NCBI GenBank assembly: GCA_026397575.1
Contig: JAPLUP010000576.1
Location: 1 to 7,212 of the forward strand
Origin: Candidatus Zixiibacteriota bacterium
GTDB lineage: Bacteria > Zixibacteria > MSB-5A5 > CAIYYT01
Length of the DNA: 7,212 bases
Direction of reading: 5' to 3'
Every line of letters begins with the position of its first letter. Within the stretch, counting starts at the first letter, position 1. The notes under the pieces are model-generated. The model did not search any database. It saw nothing but the letters and a program-made list of their open reading frames with translations, and was not told the DNA's origin. Below are positions 5,745 to 7,212 of the stretch, piece by piece. The translations under genes were made by a program, and so were the position numbers.

Positions 5745-7212
5745 ATGATCTCGATATTAACACACTTGCATCGTGAGCGGTTGCTCGTCTACTCTCTTTT
5801 GCTAATCGTTCATCTTGCTTTGACTCTAGCGTTTCTCGCTGATCGTTCCCCCGGCACCGATGCGGCAACGACCGGCTTTCCACTCGACGACGCCTGGATT
5901 CATCTGGTTTACGGACGCGCAGTCGCCCAGACCGGCCTGCCCTACTACAATGATGGCGCTCTGGAAGCAGGATTTACGAGTCCTCTGTGGATGGTCTTTC
6001 TTGCCTTAGCTGAGCTGACCCGCTCTGTGTTCTCCCTGCCAGTAGTCATTTCTGTAAAGTTTCTCGGCACGCTCCTGGCATGGATATCCAGTCTGGCTGT
6101 CTACGAGTTATGTCGCAAGCTTTCGTGCTCATTCCTAATCGCTCTGCTTGGCAGCGCTTTGGCGGCGGCAAATCCAGTGTCCGTCTTTGCTCAGGTATCC
6201 GGAATGGAAGTGGCTCTGACTTGCGCGCTGTTGACCTTGACAGCTCTGGCATTTGCCCAAGAGCGCTGGCGGTCGTGCGCGGTACTGCTTGGTTTGTCTT
6301 TCCTGTCCCGACCGGAAAGCGCCCTGGTGTTAATCCTGCTGGTCGTCATCTATTGGCTCTCAACTCGTCAAATGGAAGTGCGGTTGCGAATGCGAACATC
6401 GATGACGTTGATCTTTCCTGCAATCCTCGCAGCCGTGATCTGGATCTGTTACTGTCTCGCAGTGACGGGGCATCCTCTACCGAACACGTTCTACGCTAAG
6501 TATTCGAGCGCCGACGCCCTAAACGGGTTCGCAATCGTCATCGGCGAAATCGTACTGGGACTGCCAGCAATGTCTGTCGGCTTCGGAGTCGTTCTATTCC
6601 TTGTCGGCGCTGTCGCGATGATTTTTAGACGAACCAAATCCTCGTTAATCGTCCTGTTGATTCCTTGGGTCTTTCTGGCTGGCATCGCCCTGACGCGTCC
6701 GATGCCCTCCGGCTGCGGTGTTTTCTTCTATTGGTTACGCTATGCCATTCCGGCGCTGCCATTTCTCTTTATCCCGATAGCCATGGGTGCTTCGGCCATC
6801 GCCAATCCAAGACAGTATTTTTCATCACTCAGAGTCAAGCCCGGTACGAGGACAGTGCTCAACATAGCGGCTGTGCTTCTCCTGTTGGCCTGCTTCGTCG
6901 GCTACCCTTCCGAGATGACGTACCGCAAATCCCAATTCGCCTGGAACTGCCAGAATATCAACGAAGTGCAAGTTGAGATCGGCAAGTGGGTAAAGCGCAA
7001 CGCGACGAAAGAGGCTGCCTTGTTGACCATCGATGCCGGAGCGATCAGGTATTTCGGTGGGCACAAGACCATCGACATTCTCGGATTAAACAACCACGCC
7101 CTTCTATTCGACCGAAAGCTACTGCGCAACGTCATCTTACAACCCGACACCCTGGCCGGATACATGCGATCGCAAGGCGCAACCTATTATGTCGCATTTC
7201 CGGGTCTCCTTG
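5745..7212 (+). CDS. Polytopic membrane protein, GT-C-like glycosyltransferase (3' end beyond window)
   Basis: At least 489 residues, open to the right edge. Hydrophobic segments fall at about 13-32, 78-95, 102-120, 128-148, 154-171, 178-206, 220-240, 263-292, 300-317, 332-352 and 368-386, giving ten or more passes. The first external loop carries FPLDDAWIH (45-53), the aspartate pair typical of GT-C polyprenyl-phosphate-sugar-dependent glycosyltransferases, followed by AGFTSPLW (75-82). Other conserved-looking sites are SGMEVAL (152-158), SRPES (188-192) and HPLPNTFYAKY (243-253). After the last segment a soluble domain begins, with EIGKWVKRNA (411-420), AGAIRYFGG (431-439) and IDILGLNNH (443-451), a tail seen in many such membrane glycosyltransferases. 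It probably acts at the inner membrane in cell-surface glycan assembly; donor and acceptor are unknown. ATG 5733 would add four residues but overlaps a probable -10 box. About 200 bases of non-coding DNA separate it from nagD. Confidence 0.75.
   Translation, partial: MISILTHLHRERLLVYSLLLIVHLALTLAFLADRSPGTDAATTGFPLDDAWIHLVYGRAVAQTGLPYYNDGALEAGFTSPLWMVFLALAELTRSVFSLPVVISVKFLGTLLAWISSLAVYELCRKLSCSFLIALLGSALAAANPVSVFAQVSGMEVALTCALLTLTALAFAQERWRSCAVLLGLSFLSRPESALVLILLVVIYWLSTRQMEVRLRMRTSMTLIFPAILAAVIWICYCLAVTGHPLPNTFYAKYSSADALNGFAIVIGEIVLGLPAMSVGFGVVLFLVGAVAMIFRRTKSSLIVLLIPWVFLAGIALTRPMPSGCGVFFYWLRYAIPALPFLFIPIAMGASAIANPRQYFSSLRVKPGTRTVLNIAAVLLLLACFVGYPSEMTYRKSQFAWNCQNINEVQVEIGKWVKRNATKEAALLTIDAGAIRYFGGHKTIDILGLNNHALLFDRKLLRNVILQPDTLAGYMRSQGATYYVAFPGLL

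Noticed and set aside
6080..6499. A 139-codon plus-strand frame inside the GT-C-like region
   Set aside because: The overlapping frame from 5745 is open for 489 codons with regular membrane segments and GT-C motifs; this one has neither.

Overview
This window reads as bacterial chromosomal DNA of medium GC, with a five-gene plus-strand cluster followed by a convergent phosphatase gene and a divergent membrane-protein gene that runs off the right edge. The lineage is uncertain. The long MutL-like ATPase, its barrel-sandwich/KOW neighbour, a NagD-type phosphatase and a DUF4870 protein together recall anaerobic or candidate-phylum bacteria (Zixibacteria-like, FCB-group or Chloroflexota-like). 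That is an impression from gene content, not a phylogenetic result. No rRNA, tRNA, CRISPR array or intact insertion sequence was seen.

Layout. Positions 1-133 hold the probable C-terminal tail of a gene cut by the left edge, faintly transposase-like. A very good sigma-70 promoter (167-195) then leads, through a leader of about 70 nt, into a plus-strand cluster. Its members are a 617-aa MutL/GlmL-family ASKHA ATPase (274-2127), a 229-aa HEPN-like protein overlapping the ATPase stop by one base (2127-2816), a 375-aa barrel-sandwich/KOW protein (2865-3992), a small cupin (4041-4364) and a DUF4870 membrane protein (4376-4735). On the minus strand, 4787-5539 is a full-length NagD-type HAD phosphatase. 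Facing away from it, from about 5745 to the right edge, is a polytopic GT-C-like membrane protein. The gap between the last two genes holds a candidate promoter for each direction.

How the genes may work together. The ATPase and the barrel-sandwich/KOW protein look like the functional core of the cluster: both are long, well-composed genes in GC-rich DNA. In classical systems MutL/GlmL is encoded with coenzyme-B12-dependent aminomutases such as glutamate mutase, but no mutase subunit or B12-binding protein is encoded here, so the substrate of this ATPase is open. The HEPN-like gene between them has clearly lower GC and carries an R-x4-H motif typical of HEPN ribonucleases. It looks like a later insertion that is now translationally coupled to the ATPase. 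Cupin and DUF4870 are probably co-transcribed passengers. NagD (nucleotide monophosphate dephosphorylation) and the GT-C-like protein (cell-surface glycan assembly) are separate transcription units.
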